From positions 1 to 40,652 of the forward strand of contig JALHUM010000134.1 of assembly GCA_022865905.1 (NCBI GenBank): a DNA stretch of 40,652 nt, in the 5' to 3' direction. Below, piece by piece: positions 8,040 through 16,251 of the stretch; the first letter of the stretch is position 1; the number at the start of each line of letters is the position of its first letter. The DNA is from Anaerolineales bacterium. Its GTDB lineage: Bacteria; Chloroflexota; Anaerolineae; Anaerolineales; Villigracilaceae. The notes under the pieces are model-generated. The model was not told the DNA's origin. It saw only the letters and a program-made list of their open reading frames with translations, and did no database searches. A program made the position numbers and the translations under genes.

Positions 8040-8777
8040 TTAGAATTTCCAGACCGTGGACCCGTAGCCTGCCTTGAGGTATTTCTCGATGGAGGCGCGC
8101 ATGTCCTCCTCATCCACGAAGAGCAAGGGGATTTGCGAGCGTTGACAGGCGAAACCGTCCTGCCAGGCCTTCAAGCCGGAGGGGGAAATTTCTAGCGAGA
8201 AGGTTTCAGGCTCCGCAGGGAGCCAGTCAGCGAGGGTATGTTCGCCGTAGACCAGGTACGGGTAGTCGGCGTAATGCCAGAGCGAGTGACCGGTATGCTC
8301 AGCGGCGCGGCGTGTCAGGCTGTGGTCACGGTGGTTGCCGATACCCAATGGCGCAACCAGTTCACAGGTCTCAGGGAGGTTTTTGCGGAAGAAATCGGCT
8401 GCGAGCGGGACGAGGTAAGCTTCGTCCGGTTCGAGCGGCTTGAACTGATCCTCGTTCTCTTTGATGACCGGTTCGTTGCTCCCAGGGAGGTATCGGTAAA
8501 TGTTGTCGGGCACAGTATAGCGGCGGAAACCTGTGCCCAGCACGCGGCAGCAGGCGGCGTCCTCCAGGCTGCGAGTGAGAGGAACATCCTCGCCAATGTT
8601 CCAGAAGCCGTGCAGGAGCTGGGCATATTCGGTCAGCGGCTTACCGGCGGGAGGGTCGCCGGCGCAGATGGTCCAGACCTCGACCCGGTCGCCGCGCCGG
8701 GTCAGCTCCCAGACCAGACCTCCAACGGAAAGGACAACGTCGTCGAAATGGGCGGAGAGAAAAATCCAGGTTTTCAT
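8040..8777 (-). CDS. PIG-L (LmbE-like) zinc-dependent deacetylase
   Basis: The 245-residue protein begins with the family motif AHFDDVVLSVGG (H10, D12, D13; usually AHPDDE) and has a second metal motif NHRDH with H149 and H152. PIG-L enzymes remove N-acetyl groups from N-acetylglucosamine-type sugars, mycothiol or bacillithiol precursors, or related amides; Asp13 acts as base and two His plus one Asp bind zinc. The start has AGAGG spaced 6 from ATG. It lies 92 bp beyond the MFS gene at the end of the leftward catabolic cluster, suggesting that the imported compound carries an acylated amine. It ends just upstream of the ArsR operon promoter. The exact substrate is unknown. Confidence 0.87.
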   Translation of the reverse strand: MKTWIFLSAHFDDVVLSVGGLVWELTRRGDRVEVWTICAGDPPAGKPLTEYAQLLHGFWNIGEDVPLTRSLEDAACCRVLGTGFRRYTVPDNIYRYLPGSNEPVIKENEDQFKPLEPDEAYLVPLAADFFRKNLPETCELVAPLGIGNHRDHSLTRRAAEHTGHSLWHYADYPYLVYGEHTLADWLPAEPETFSLEISPSGLKAWQDGFACQRSQIPLLFVDEEDMRASIEKYLKAGYGSTVWKF

Positions 8778-8869
8778 TTAGAACCTCTAACAAACCTGCT
8801 CCCATCGCCGTCCCCGGCGGCGCCCCACAGGGGTGCTGCGCGAAGGACGCCGCCTTGAGCAAGGTTTTG

Positions 8870-10174
8870 TTAAGAACTCTTAGTTCCCTTGATGCGGGAA
8901 TCTAACTCCTTCTGCGGCACTTTGACGGCAAACACGACGCCGCCAACCAGGAATAGGATGGCCGAAATGATGAAGAGTGCCATGAAAGTCCCTTTGGTCA
9001 GGGTTGTCAGGATAACACCGAAGATCAGCGCGGCGAGGGCGCCGGAAAGGCCGGTCGAAAGGTTATTGTAGGCCATATATTGTCCGGCTTCATCCTTCGG
9101 GGCCAGGTCGCTGGCCAGCGCAGGGACGATCGCAAAGATCGGCCCGGTGGCAGCCGAACGGATAGCGGCCATGATTAGGAAGGTGATGAAGTTGGTGCTC
9201 AAGCCCATCATCAGCGTGGCGGCGGCGCAGACGAACATCGCGCCCAAGATCAGAGAGCGCCGCCCGATCTTGTCTGAAAGCACCCCAGACCCAACGGCTG
9301 CCAGCATGGTCACCAGCAGGCTGATCCCACCCATCGTGCGGAAGGCCGCGTCCGGGCTGATGGAAGGGAAATAAACCTCAAAGAAATAACGGGCGAAGAA
9401 CTGCATGCTGTTGAGGCCCATGTTCGCCAGCAGTGCGGCCAGCACCACCCAGAAGAAGACGGCGACACGCGTGCGCACCCGGAACATATCGCACACGGCT
9501 CGCCCCAGGCTGATCCTGTCCGAGGGATCGGCTGGCGTGTCTTTTCCCCGGATGACCAGCGCATTGAGGATACCGGTCAAGGCAAATATGCCGCCGGTCA
9601 GCCACAGCGCCAGCCCCGTCTGCCCGTTCTGGTTGAGGGCGGTGATGGCGAGGATGCCAACCGCCGCGCCGATCAGGGTCAACAAGCCCTGGATGCCGGA
9701 GGCTGTCCCTCGCTGGTGTTCGGGCACCACATCCACCAGCAGCGGCCACCAGGCACCGTTGCCGACATTGGTGAAGAATTGCATCCCCAGGTAGCTCAGG
9801 ATGATGACCGGCAGCGCCGCAGGCAGGAGGGCCGCTCTCCATGCCGGAGAGAGGATGAGAGCGGGCAGGCCGATGAGCGGCAGGGCAAGCAGCGCGCCGA
9901 TCAGGATGGCCGGGGTGCGCTTGCCCCATTTGCTGGCGGTATGGTCGCTGAGGATGCCCGCCAGGAGGCTGACCACGACGGCGAGAAGTGTCCCAAAGAA
10001 CCCGATCAGGCCAACCACCAGTCCCTTGCTTTCCGTCACCACGTTTTCAACCAGCGTGGGCAGCAGAACGCTATTGTATGACACCCACACAACGTTCGCG
10101 CCCAGCATCAGCAGGCTCATGCCGAACAGGAAACCGATGGAGCGTTTTGCCATAGACACTGGATGAGTCGTCAT
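8870..10174 (-). CDS. MFS transporter, GPH/SLC45-like
   Basis: The 434-residue protein has about twelve hydrophobic segments in two six-helix halves, with loop motifs SDHTASKWGKRTP (helix 2-3) and SDKIGRRS (helix 8-9). The layout resembles the glycoside-pentoside-hexuronide/SLC45 carriers. The ATG at 10174 was chosen over an upstream one at 10432 because MTTHPVSMAKRSIGFLFGMS starts the first helix and AAAGAGGTG precedes it; the extension would translate a repeat-rich spacer. The frame ends with TAA, which shows that TAA is a normal stop in this genome. It is in the cluster of Gfo/Idh/MocA enzymes and peptidase-like hydrolases, so it probably imports their substrate. Confidence 0.85.
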   Translation of the reverse strand: MTTHPVSMAKRSIGFLFGMSLLMLGANVVWVSYNSVLLPTLVENVVTESKGLVVGLIGFFGTLLAVVVSLLAGILSDHTASKWGKRTPAILIGALLALPLIGLPALILSPAWRAALLPAALPVIILSYLGMQFFTNVGNGAWWPLLVDVVPEHQRGTASGIQGLLTLIGAAVGILAITALNQNGQTGLALWLTGGIFALTGILNALVIRGKDTPADPSDRISLGRAVCDMFRVRTRVAVFFWVVLAALLANMGLNSMQFFARYFFEVYFPSISPDAAFRTMGGISLLVTMLAAVGSGVLSDKIGRRSLILGAMFVCAAATLMMGLSTNFITFLIMAAIRSAATGPIFAIVPALASDLAPKDEAGQYMAYNNLSTGLSGALAALIFGVILTTLTKGTFMALFIISAILFLVGGVVFAVKVPQKELDSRIKGTKSS

Positions 10175-10203
10175 GAGCACCTCTTTAAACACAAAGGGCA
10201 CGA

Positions 10204-10424
10204 CCCCCAGAGAGCGGGGGCAGGCGGAACATGAGGGAAAAACTTGTGTCCCTTTGCCGTCTCGCACCCCGTTCGGACCAATAGACCCAGCCCGCCGGGG
10301 CGAAAAGGCCGGCGTACACAGGATCGCTTCGCTGATGCCGCCGGTGTTCGCCTGTCCTGGCGGCCAGGCCAGGGCGGCACGCTTGCACCCCGTTCGGGCC
10401 GCGAGCCCGCCGGGGCGAGACGGC
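10204..10424. repeat. GC-rich spacer with a duplicated element
   Basis: The roughly 300-bp spacer between the MFS start and the SCP2 stop holds no credible gene. A CCCCC/GGGGG hairpin lies at 10204-10220. The element GCACCCCGTTCGG..CCCGCCGGGGCGA occurs at 10264 and again at 10385, about 40-50 bp each, in the same orientation, with a CGCTTCGC stretch between. Confidence 0.6.
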
Positions 10425-10473
10425 CTGCGCAAGTGCAGGCGAACGGTGTGTACTTCGTGTTTGGATTTTTGAC

Positions 10474-10800
10474 TTACAGCATCAACTTTTGCAGCTTCAT
10501 CAGGTCTTCCATCGCACCCTTGACCTGAATCTTGCGCTGCATGTAAGCGGTGGTGCCGTTGATCTTCTTATCCATCACACCGGCCAGGATGTCGGTGGCC
10601 ACGGTCACCAGGATATCCGGCTTTTCGACGGCCTCCTGCGCCAGGGTCGCTTCCTTGCCGTCCACCGCCCGGATCAGCCAAATCTCGTTCGTATCGGTGA
10701 ACTTGAATTGCAGGGTCTTGGTGAAGCCCTTCAACGCGGCCTGCACGCCGGGGTTGGCGAAGCGGTCCACCATTTTCTGAAGATAGGGTTGGATGTCCAT
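10474..10800 (-). CDS. SCP2 sterol-binding domain protein
   Basis: The 108-residue protein is a single SCP2 domain: a helical start, FKGFTKTLQF-like strand region (here LKGFTKTLQFKFTD), then IWLIRAVDGKEATLAQ, EKPDILVTVATDILAGVMDKKIN and a C-terminal KGAMEDLMKLQKL helix. SCP2 domains bind lipids or other hydrophobic ligands in a cavity and often accompany catabolic or modifying enzymes. The start is supported by AAGGAG. It lies 54 bp from the Gfo/Idh/MocA gene on the same strand. No enzymatic role can be read from it; it may carry a hydrophobic pathway intermediate. Confidence 0.85.
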   Translation of the reverse strand: MDIQPYLQKMVDRFANPGVQAALKGFTKTLQFKFTDTNEIWLIRAVDGKEATLAQEAVEKPDILVTVATDILAGVMDKKINGTTAYMQRKIQVKGAMEDLMKLQKLML

Positions 10801-10854
10801 TGAATTCTCCTTTTTGTATGTGCTTCGCCGGGCCTTAGCCCCACCGGAAGCAGG

Positions 10855-11883
10855 CTAAACCTGAATAAGTTTGTTTCCGTTCTTCGCCGACTCATAGGCT
10901 TTCTCGATCACATTGACGGCGTAACAGCAGTCGAGCGGATTCACGGTCGGCGGACGGTCCTCGACGACGGTGCGGACGAAATCCTTGACCTCTTCCACGA
11001 TGGAGAAATAGTGCCAGCCCAGCGGGTCGTATTCCGGACCCTTTAGCGGCATACCGTCAAAATCAACCGGCTCGGCGTAGAATTTGACCGGCGGGTTCAC
11101 CAGTTGATCCACGATCAGCGAGCCGGTCGTGCCGTACACTTCCAACCGTTCGCTGTGTGGGATCTCGGCGGTAAATGTGAAACTGGACAGGAAATCCGCG
11201 CCGCAGGCCAGTTTGCCGCGCACATCGGCGTTGTCTTCCACCTCGCTGTCCACTTTGTAGAGTTGCGAGGTGAAAGCGACCAGTTCCCTGACCTCGCCAA
11301 ACAGCCACTTGAGAAGGTAGAAGGTATGCGGCCCGGAATCGATCAGCGCCCCACCGCCGAAACCTGCCTTCTTACCCCAACACTTATTACTCGACAGGCG
11401 CACCCGCTCATTGGCAGGCAGGAAGGTGCGGACGAGGGTGATGTCGCCGAGTTTGCCGGCCTTGATGATCTTTTCGGCCTCGACGTAGGCTCGGATGAAG
11501 CGGGTGTTCTCGGCCACACCGAAGTGGATTCTTGCCTTTTTCGCCGCCTCGTAAATTTCCATGGATTGCTGGTATGTTACCGCAACCGGTTTCTCCAGCA
11601 GCAAGTGCTTCATCGCCCGGATGACATCCATCGCCACCGGGTAGTGGAGATTGTGCGGGAGCAGAACATCTACCAGGTCAATTTCGGGGTCGGCGAGGAG
11701 TTCGCGGTAATCGGTGCAGACGCGGGCGTCGAACAGCGTGGCCAGGTTTTCGGCGCTCTCACGATTGATGTCGCAGACGGCGACCACCTGCGCCAGGTCG
11801 GGCACTTCCTGGAACCCGGCGGCGTGGTTGGGGGCGATCAGCCCCGCACCGAGAATGGCGACTTTGAGTTTTTTGGGCGACAT
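10855..11883 (-). CDS. Gfo/Idh/MocA-family oxidoreductase (copy 1)
   Basis: The 342-residue protein has the N-terminal Rossmann motif VAILGAGLIAPNHAAGF for NAD(P), the EKP motif of this family (LLLEKPVAVTY) and a C-terminal alpha/beta substrate domain with GGGALIDSGPHTFYLLKWLF; the histidine in that segment is the usual catalytic position. Such enzymes oxidise or reduce sugars, inositols and other polyols. The start has an AGAGG site. It is clearly related to the 339-residue copy at 14442-15461: both have the LLKWLFG/LFKWLFG segment and similar endings. Two paralogues in one cluster suggest an oxidation-reduction pair acting on the same sugar, as in 3-keto-glycoside chemistry, but this is inference. 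Confidence 0.88.
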   Translation of the reverse strand: MSPKKLKVAILGAGLIAPNHAAGFQEVPDLAQVVAVCDINRESAENLATLFDARVCTDYRELLADPEIDLVDVLLPHNLHYPVAMDVIRAMKHLLLEKPVAVTYQQSMEIYEAAKKARIHFGVAENTRFIRAYVEAEKIIKAGKLGDITLVRTFLPANERVRLSSNKCWGKKAGFGGGALIDSGPHTFYLLKWLFGEVRELVAFTSQLYKVDSEVEDNADVRGKLACGADFLSSFTFTAEIPHSERLEVYGTTGSLIVDQLVNPPVKFYAEPVDFDGMPLKGPEYDPLGWHYFSIVEEVKDFVRTVVEDRPPTVNPLDCCYAVNVIEKAYESAKNGNKLIQV

Positions 11884-11908
11884 TCAAAATCCTCTTTCAA
11901 GCCGCCTC

Positions 11909-11929
11909 GGGCGACAGCATGGGTCGCCC
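11909..11929. repeat. dispersed hairpin, GGGCGAC/GTCGCCC
   Basis: A 7-bp stem (GGGCGAC at 11909, GTCGCCC at 11923) lies between the M24 and Gfo/Idh/MocA genes and is followed by CCTACAAGGACGG. It is one of several modular hairpins in the window. Confidence 0.6.
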
Positions 11930-11956
11930 CTACAAGGACGGCGGCTCGCAATGACA

Positions 11957-13087
11957 CTAAAACTTCCTTTCGATAATCTCCACCGGCAGGGTGCTGAGTT
12001 TCTCCGGCTCGCCATCCGTCACGACGAAGGTCTCCTCGTCGCCGATCATGACAGCTTCATCGCTGAACGAGTACAGCTCGATGTTGAGCACCATGCCCTT
12101 GGCGATGACCGTCGGGTCGTCGGCCATCAGCCAGTGCTCGTCAACGTGCAGGCCGATGCTGTGACCGACGTGCAGGAACATCGGGTCCACGCCGATCTGG
12201 GCGTACAGGTCAAAGGCGTGGGCGTGGAGTTCGCCGAAGGTTTTGCCGGGCTTGAGCGCCTTGCCCATCTCGGCCACCACCCAGCACAGTTTCTTGTGCA
12301 GTTCTTTCAGCGACTCGGGCACAGTTCCAGTATAGACCAGCCGCCGGTTGTCCGAGACGTAGCCCTCGTAGACCGCGCCCAGGTCGAGGGTCACGATCTG
12401 GTTCGGCTCGAGGATCTCGCCCAGGGCGATCTCCGGGTTGGCAGAGCCGAAGGCGACCGTGACGTGGTCCACGCCGTGGGCGCCGTTCCTGTGCAGGCGA
12501 GCCTTGGCCTCCTGGATGAGTTCCAGGCGGGACATGCCGGGGCGTAGGATGTCGGCTAGTTCCAGCACGGTCTGGTCAACGATGGCGGTGCTGCGGCGGA
12601 TGCGCTCGATCTCCGCCGGAGTCTTGACCAGCTGCAGGTCGTGGATCAGGTCGTCGGCCACGACGAGGGTCACCGGCTTGACGTTTTCCTGAATGATCTG
12701 CAGGAGGAAGTACGGGAAGGTCGAGTCGACCCCCAGCGTGCAGCCCGGTTTGAGTTTTTCCTGAACGAAGGCGGTCAGTTCGCCGAGCGCCAAGTCGTAA
12801 GTGAAAAACGAACGGACGTCTTCCGTACCGTACTCGATGCCCATCGCCGCCTGCGCCCAGCACAGCAGGCTGAGACTCCCGTCGCTGCCGGCGTAGGAGA
12901 AGAAGGGTAGTTGGTTGCGCAGGGCGTAGATGATCGGGTTGCCGCTGCCCGGCAGACACGGGTAGCCGGTGGTGTAGAAGACGTTCTCCGGCGAGGAGAA
13001 GAAGATGCCGTCCAGGCCGCGGGCTTGCATCATCGCGGTCAGGCGGGCGCGGTCGAGGCCGACAGGAAGGAAGGATACATCAGACAT
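11957..13087 (-). CDS. M24-family metallopeptidase-like protein (Xaa-Pro peptidase/creatinase fold)
   Basis: The 376-residue protein has a creatinase N-terminal domain (about 1-145) and a pita-bread catalytic domain. All five metal ligands of the family are visible: the two Asp in TLDLGAVYEGYVSDNRR, His in HVGHSIGLHVDEH, Glu in LNIELYS and Glu in GDEETFVV. The family contains aminopeptidase P, prolidase, creatinase, ectoine hydrolase and DddP-type enzymes, so the reaction may be C-N hydrolysis of a small compound rather than peptide cleavage. A strong AGGAG site precedes the start. It sits between the NTF2-like gene (9 bp) and the oxidoreductase gene. Confidence 0.88.
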   Translation of the reverse strand: MSDVSFLPVGLDRARLTAMMQARGLDGIFFSSPENVFYTTGYPCLPGSGNPIIYALRNQLPFFSYAGSDGSLSLLCWAQAAMGIEYGTEDVRSFFTYDLALGELTAFVQEKLKPGCTLGVDSTFPYFLLQIIQENVKPVTLVVADDLIHDLQLVKTPAEIERIRRSTAIVDQTVLELADILRPGMSRLELIQEAKARLHRNGAHGVDHVTVAFGSANPEIALGEILEPNQIVTLDLGAVYEGYVSDNRRLVYTGTVPESLKELHKKLCWVVAEMGKALKPGKTFGELHAHAFDLYAQIGVDPMFLHVGHSIGLHVDEHWLMADDPTVIAKGMVLNIELYSFSDEAVMIGDEETFVVTDGEPEKLSTLPVEIIERKF

Positions 13088-13096
13088 ATTTCTCTC

Positions 13097-13477
13097 CTAA
13101 TTCGGTACAGCAACGGAGATGTGAGTATGAACAAACTTCCACTCATCATTCTCTTTATGAAGGATAAATGTATGACGAACAAGTACTTCACTGCCATTGG
13201 GCAGTTTAACCTTGACACGATCCGCCGCCCAACCCACTGTGACTTCGCTGTAGGCTTTTAGATCACTCGTCTGAATTTTCAAACCTGCATTAGTCGCTGC
13301 CTTGTAAAGGCTGATGACTGATTCGTAATCTTCAAGCCACTCATTGGGATCGGTGCCTATAAATAGAAGGCCTTCCTGGCGCGAATAGAACCGCTTGGCA
13401 AAGCCAAGAACTCCCCCGGAGGCTTCTTTTTCGTAAAGCTGAAGAATAACGTTTTTGATTTCAGGTGATTCGATCAT
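13097..13477 (-). CDS. NTF2/SnoaL-like protein
   Basis: The 126-residue protein has the small cone-shaped NTF2-like pattern: helical N-terminus, FYSRQEGLLFIGTDPNEWLEDY, central strands, and the C-terminal strand pair HTFILHKENDEWKFVHTHIS. Family members serve as small-molecule isomerases, hydrolases or just binding and assembly domains. It is packed between the S33 hydrolase (11 bp) and the M24 gene (9 bp), so it is cotranscribed. A catalytic role cannot be assigned because no diagnostic Asp-His pair is certain. Confidence 0.75.
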   Translation of the reverse strand: MIESPEIKNVILQLYEKEASGGVLGFAKRFYSRQEGLLFIGTDPNEWLEDYESVISLYKAATNAGLKIQTSDLKAYSEVTVGWAADRVKVKLPNGSEVLVRHTFILHKENDEWKFVHTHISVAVPN

Positions 13478-13488
13478 AGTTTTTCTAA

Positions 13489-14388
13489 CTACGCCTCAAC
13501 CCGGTTCAAAAATTGGCTGAGCACCTGCAGATATCGTTCGGTCTCCTCTATGTGAGGAAAATGCGCACTGTTCTCGAAGATGACCCATTCGGAGCCGGGA
13601 ATGCCGCGATGGATCGTCTCCGTGATGGTGGGAGTCGCTTCGTCATAACGGCCTCCGATCACCAGCGTGGGCATGCGAATCTCGCCAAGGCGGTTCGTGA
13701 TGTCCCAGTCTTTCAGCGTGCCAGTCACACAGAACTCGCTTGGACCCCACATGGTGAGATAGACTTCATTGGCTTCGAGTTTTTCAAAAGCCCGTTTGAC
13801 CCACTCGGGCTTTGGGTCAATATGACCTCCGCCATGATGTCGAGAGAAAGCCTTCATTGCCTCTTGATACTCAGGAGAGTTTGTTGTGCCTGCCGCTTCG
13901 TGTTCCTGGATTATTTGCTGCTCATCCGCTGGAAGTTCACTGACCAGGCGTGTCGTCTCAGCCGCCCACTGGGGCGCGCTGGCCAGCGTGTCGGCGAGAA
14001 TCAGACTCGCCAATCCTTCTGGTTGCGTCAGGGCATACTCCATCGCCAGCTGCCCTCCCCACGAATGGCCTAGAATGTGAACGCGTTCCAATCCCAGGGC
14101 GCGGCGAATAACACCAAGTTCCTCCACGAAGAGTTTTACCGTCCACATGGACGGATTATGGGGGTGATCTGAGTTACCCCAACCCAATTGGTCATAAAGA
14201 ATCACGCGACGCCCGGTGGTGGACATAGCCTCCAGCGACTCGAAGTAATCATGCGTTGCTCCGGGGCCACCATGCAAGCATATTAGCGGCAGTTTGCCTG
14301 GCTCTTCATGGCTGCCGACGATGCGGTACCAGGTCTTATAACCACGGAACGAAACGAAATCTTCTTTGGCTGGCATTTCTGCATTCAT
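13489..14388 (-). CDS. S33-family alpha/beta hydrolase (proline iminopeptidase/amino-acid amidase type)
   Basis: The 299-residue protein shows HGGPG at 39-43 as oxyanion hole, ILYDQLGWGNSD (the DQxGxGxS signature of proline iminopeptidases) at 64-74, GHSWGG at 107-112 with Ser109 as nucleophile, the Asp in GGRYDEATP and the His in NSAHFPH. A helical cap lies between about 140 and 225. Such enzymes release N-terminal proline or hydrolyse amino-acid amides. With the M24 gene in the same operon this makes a pair of proline- or amide-directed hydrolases. The ribosome site is GGAAAGAG. Confidence 0.87.
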   Translation of the reverse strand: MNAEMPAKEDFVSFRGYKTWYRIVGSHEEPGKLPLICLHGGPGATHDYFESLEAMSTTGRRVILYDQLGWGNSDHPHNPSMWTVKLFVEELGVIRRALGLERVHILGHSWGGQLAMEYALTQPEGLASLILADTLASAPQWAAETTRLVSELPADEQQIIQEHEAAGTTNSPEYQEAMKAFSRHHGGGHIDPKPEWVKRAFEKLEANEVYLTMWGPSEFCVTGTLKDWDITNRLGEIRMPTLVIGGRYDEATPTITETIHRGIPGSEWVIFENSAHFPHIEETERYLQVLSQFLNRVEA

Positions 14389-14441
14389 GACGTTACTCTT
14401 TCCTTATGACTCTGCGCTCACAGCGAGCAGGCTAACTAGAA

Positions 14442-15461
14442 CTAGAGATTAACTGCTTGTTTCTGCTCAATGGATTGGGCAACCGCCTCCGCCGCCTTCA
14501 GCGCGTACAGCGCATCCGCCGGGTCGACGCGCGGCGGGCTGTCTTCGATGACTGCCGTGACGAAGTCCCTGACCTCGGCGATCATCGAGTTGAACTTCCA
14601 GCCTAGCGGGTCGAAGGGCACATCCTCTACAACCGTGCCATCTATGTCGTTCGAGCCGAGGTAGTATTTCACCACCGGGTCCGCCAGCTGGTCAATGATC
14701 ATCCCGCCCTTGCTGCCATAGATTTCCACCCGCTCGGTCCACGGGATTTCCATCGTGCAGGAAACGTTGAGCTGATATTCCGCGCCGTTTGCCAGGTGTC
14801 CGAAGATCAGGCCGTTGTCCTCCATCTCGCCCTCTGGTACGATCCTGGAGGCGAAGCCGAGCACGTCCCGCACGCCGCCGAACAGCCACTTGAACAGGTA
14901 GAAGTTGTGCACTGCTGAATCCAGGATGACGCCGCCATAGGGCGCTTTGCCATGCCACAGGTTCGGGTTTTTGATACGAAGGACTTCGCTGCCGGCAACC
15001 AGCGTGCGGACGGTCCAGATGTCGCCGAGAATCCCCTGCTTGAGGATTTCTTCTGCCTTCAGGTAGGCGGTCACAAAGTGGGTGTTTTCCGCCACGCTGA
15101 ATTTCAGTCCCTTCTGATTCGCCAGGGCAATCAACTCCTCAGCCTGTTCCGACTTGACCGTGATGGGCTTCTCCACCAGCACGTGCTTACCTTTTTCGAG
15201 GGCGGCTTTCGCAATCTCGTAGTGAAATTCGTGCGGGACGATGATGTCCACCACGTCCACGGCGGGGTCGGCCAGCAGGTCCTGGTAGCGGGTATAGGCT
15301 TTGGCGTCGTACATCGCGGCACGGCTGACCGCCTCTTCCTCACGGATGTCGCACATCGCCACGATTCGACACACCTCGCCCATTTCGAAGTAGCCCGCCT
15401 CGTGCGCAAAGGCGATACCCCCCAGACCGATGATCCCCAGGCCAAGTTTCTGTTCAGTCAT
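14442..15461 (-). CDS. Gfo/Idh/MocA-family oxidoreductase (copy 2)
   Basis: The 339-residue protein has the Rossmann motif LGIIGLGGIAFAHEAGY, EKP in VLVEKPITVKS and the substrate-domain segment GGVILDSAVHNFYLFKWLFG. The ATG at 15461 was chosen because AAAGGAG stands 7 bp upstream; an alternative at 15521 would extend through the terminator hairpin of the preceding toxin gene. It is the first gene of the catabolic cluster after that terminator. It is a diverged paralogue of copy 1, with the same residue layout around the catalytic histidine. Confidence 0.88.
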   Translation of the reverse strand: MTEQKLGLGIIGLGGIAFAHEAGYFEMGEVCRIVAMCDIREEEAVSRAAMYDAKAYTRYQDLLADPAVDVVDIIVPHEFHYEIAKAALEKGKHVLVEKPITVKSEQAEELIALANQKGLKFSVAENTHFVTAYLKAEEILKQGILGDIWTVRTLVAGSEVLRIKNPNLWHGKAPYGGVILDSAVHNFYLFKWLFGGVRDVLGFASRIVPEGEMEDNGLIFGHLANGAEYQLNVSCTMEIPWTERVEIYGSKGGMIIDQLADPVVKYYLGSNDIDGTVVEDVPFDPLGWKFNSMIAEVRDFVTAVIEDSPPRVDPADALYALKAAEAVAQSIEQKQAVNL

Positions 15462-15487
15462 AGCGTCTCCTTTAGCAAGGCTTTCGT

Positions 15488-15527
15488 AAAAAAGATCGGG
15501 GCTTGTGATCCTGAAAATCACAAGCCC
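15488..15527 (-). terminator. intrinsic terminator of the antitoxin-toxin operon
   Basis: On the minus strand an 11-bp perfect stem (GGGCTTGTGAT at 15527-15517, ATCACAAGCCC at 15509-15499) with a 7-nt loop is followed, after CGATC, by six T. The toxin's last Gly-Leu codons and TGA stop lie inside the 5' arm of the stem, so termination and the end of translation overlap. Confidence 0.8.
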
Positions 15528-15880
15528 AACAGATCTTTCATCTCAGCATTGACTTTCAGCATCAATTCGTCTTCAAGATCACCTATTTTCTTCGTGACTC
15601 GCTTTTTGTCAATTGCACGCAATTGAAAGACAAGCAAAACAGAAGGTGTGCTCAATCCATTTCGCGTGGATGGTTGAATAAGAATCGTATACGGGAATCG
15701 TTGCGCTTTGAGATTACTCGTGAATGGCAAAATCATGATGACGGACAAAGTCTCGCTCGTGGCGTCATCCTGCCGAAGGCCTACCGGCACGACAAGCGCT
15801 GGCCGCGTCCCCACTTGTTCGTGACCAGCGCCATCAGCAGCTTGCGGCAAATTGACGAGAACGATGTCGCCACGCGTCAC
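15518..15880 (-). CDS. MazF/PemK-family toxin (endoribonuclease)
   Basis: The 120-residue protein opens with the family pattern RGDIVLVNLPQ, followed by GTRPALVVPVGL and SVIMILPFTSNLKAQRFPYTI, the usual SH3-like barrel strands, and ends with a C-terminal helix. MazF toxins cut RNA at short motifs; the conserved Arg and Thr/Ser positions are in RPALVV and LPFTSN. It starts 3 bp after the antitoxin stop. The stop codon is inside the terminator stem. Confidence 0.87.
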   Translation of the reverse strand: MTRGDIVLVNLPQAADGAGHEQVGTRPALVVPVGLRQDDATSETLSVIMILPFTSNLKAQRFPYTILIQPSTRNGLSTPSVLLVFQLRAIDKKRVTKKIGDLEDELMLKVNAEMKDLLGL

Positions 15881-15883
15881 GGT

Positions 15884-16144
15884 TCAATCCAATCCATTTT
15901 CAAAATATAATAACGCTTCATCACTAGCGGCGTCCCAGGCTTTGAACTCGGCAGCAAAATCGTCATACAGAGCGGGATGTTCTGCTACCTGCCGCAGGCG
16001 TAACTTGCGGATCTGGCGCGTTTCCAGATATGACCGCAGGGCCTCACGGATCAACTCACTGCGCGAGCGGTGTTCTTCCGCAGCCACGCGGTCAATATTT
16101 TCGAGAAATTCCTGGGGCAGGGAAAATAGTACCTTTATAGCCAT
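15884..16144 (-). CDS. ribbon-helix-helix antitoxin for the MazF-type toxin
   Basis: The 86-residue protein has a CopG/RHH DNA-binding N-terminus (IKVLFSLPQEFLENIDRVAAEEHRSRSELIREALRSYL) followed by an acidic, probably flexible C-terminus that would wrap the toxin. It is the first gene of the module. It probably represses its own promoter through the palindrome directly upstream of its start. Confidence 0.85.
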   Translation of the reverse strand: MAIKVLFSLPQEFLENIDRVAAEEHRSRSELIREALRSYLETRQIRKLRLRQVAEHPALYDDFAAEFKAWDAASDEALLYFENGLD

Positions 16145-16145
16145 A

Positions 16146-16170
16146 GGATATACCTTGTATATCCATTATA
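16146..16170 (-). promoter_or_regulatory. -10 box and palindromic operator of the antitoxin-toxin operon
   Basis: On the minus strand TATAAT (16170-16165) is followed at once by a perfect 8-3-8 palindrome, GGATATACCTTGTATATCC on the plus strand (16146-16164), which ends 1-2 bp before the antitoxin ATG. Binding there would block the transcription start. The -35 region is weak (TTTTCA). Confidence 0.78.
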
Positions 16171-16251
16171 CATCCCAATGCATTAGGTGAAAAGGTGCGC
16201 TCGACCCCATTCCCAACATGCTAACTTGCCGATGGTTCAACGCTTGAACGC

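Noticed and set aside
8800-8868. Terminator between the MFS and PIG-L genes
   Set aside because: A GGCGGCG/CGCCGCC inverted repeat is visible, but the loop is long and no T tract follows on the minus strand; the genes may well be cotranscribed.
10175-10432. N-terminal extension of the MFS protein to an ATG at 10432
   Set aside because: It would translate a repeat-rich spacer; the ATG at 10174 has a good ribosome site and starts at the first membrane helix.
11104-12910. Long plus-strand frames opposite the oxidoreductase and M24 genes
   Set aside because: These are antisense shadows of high-GC genes; the minus-strand proteins have complete motifs and ribosome sites.
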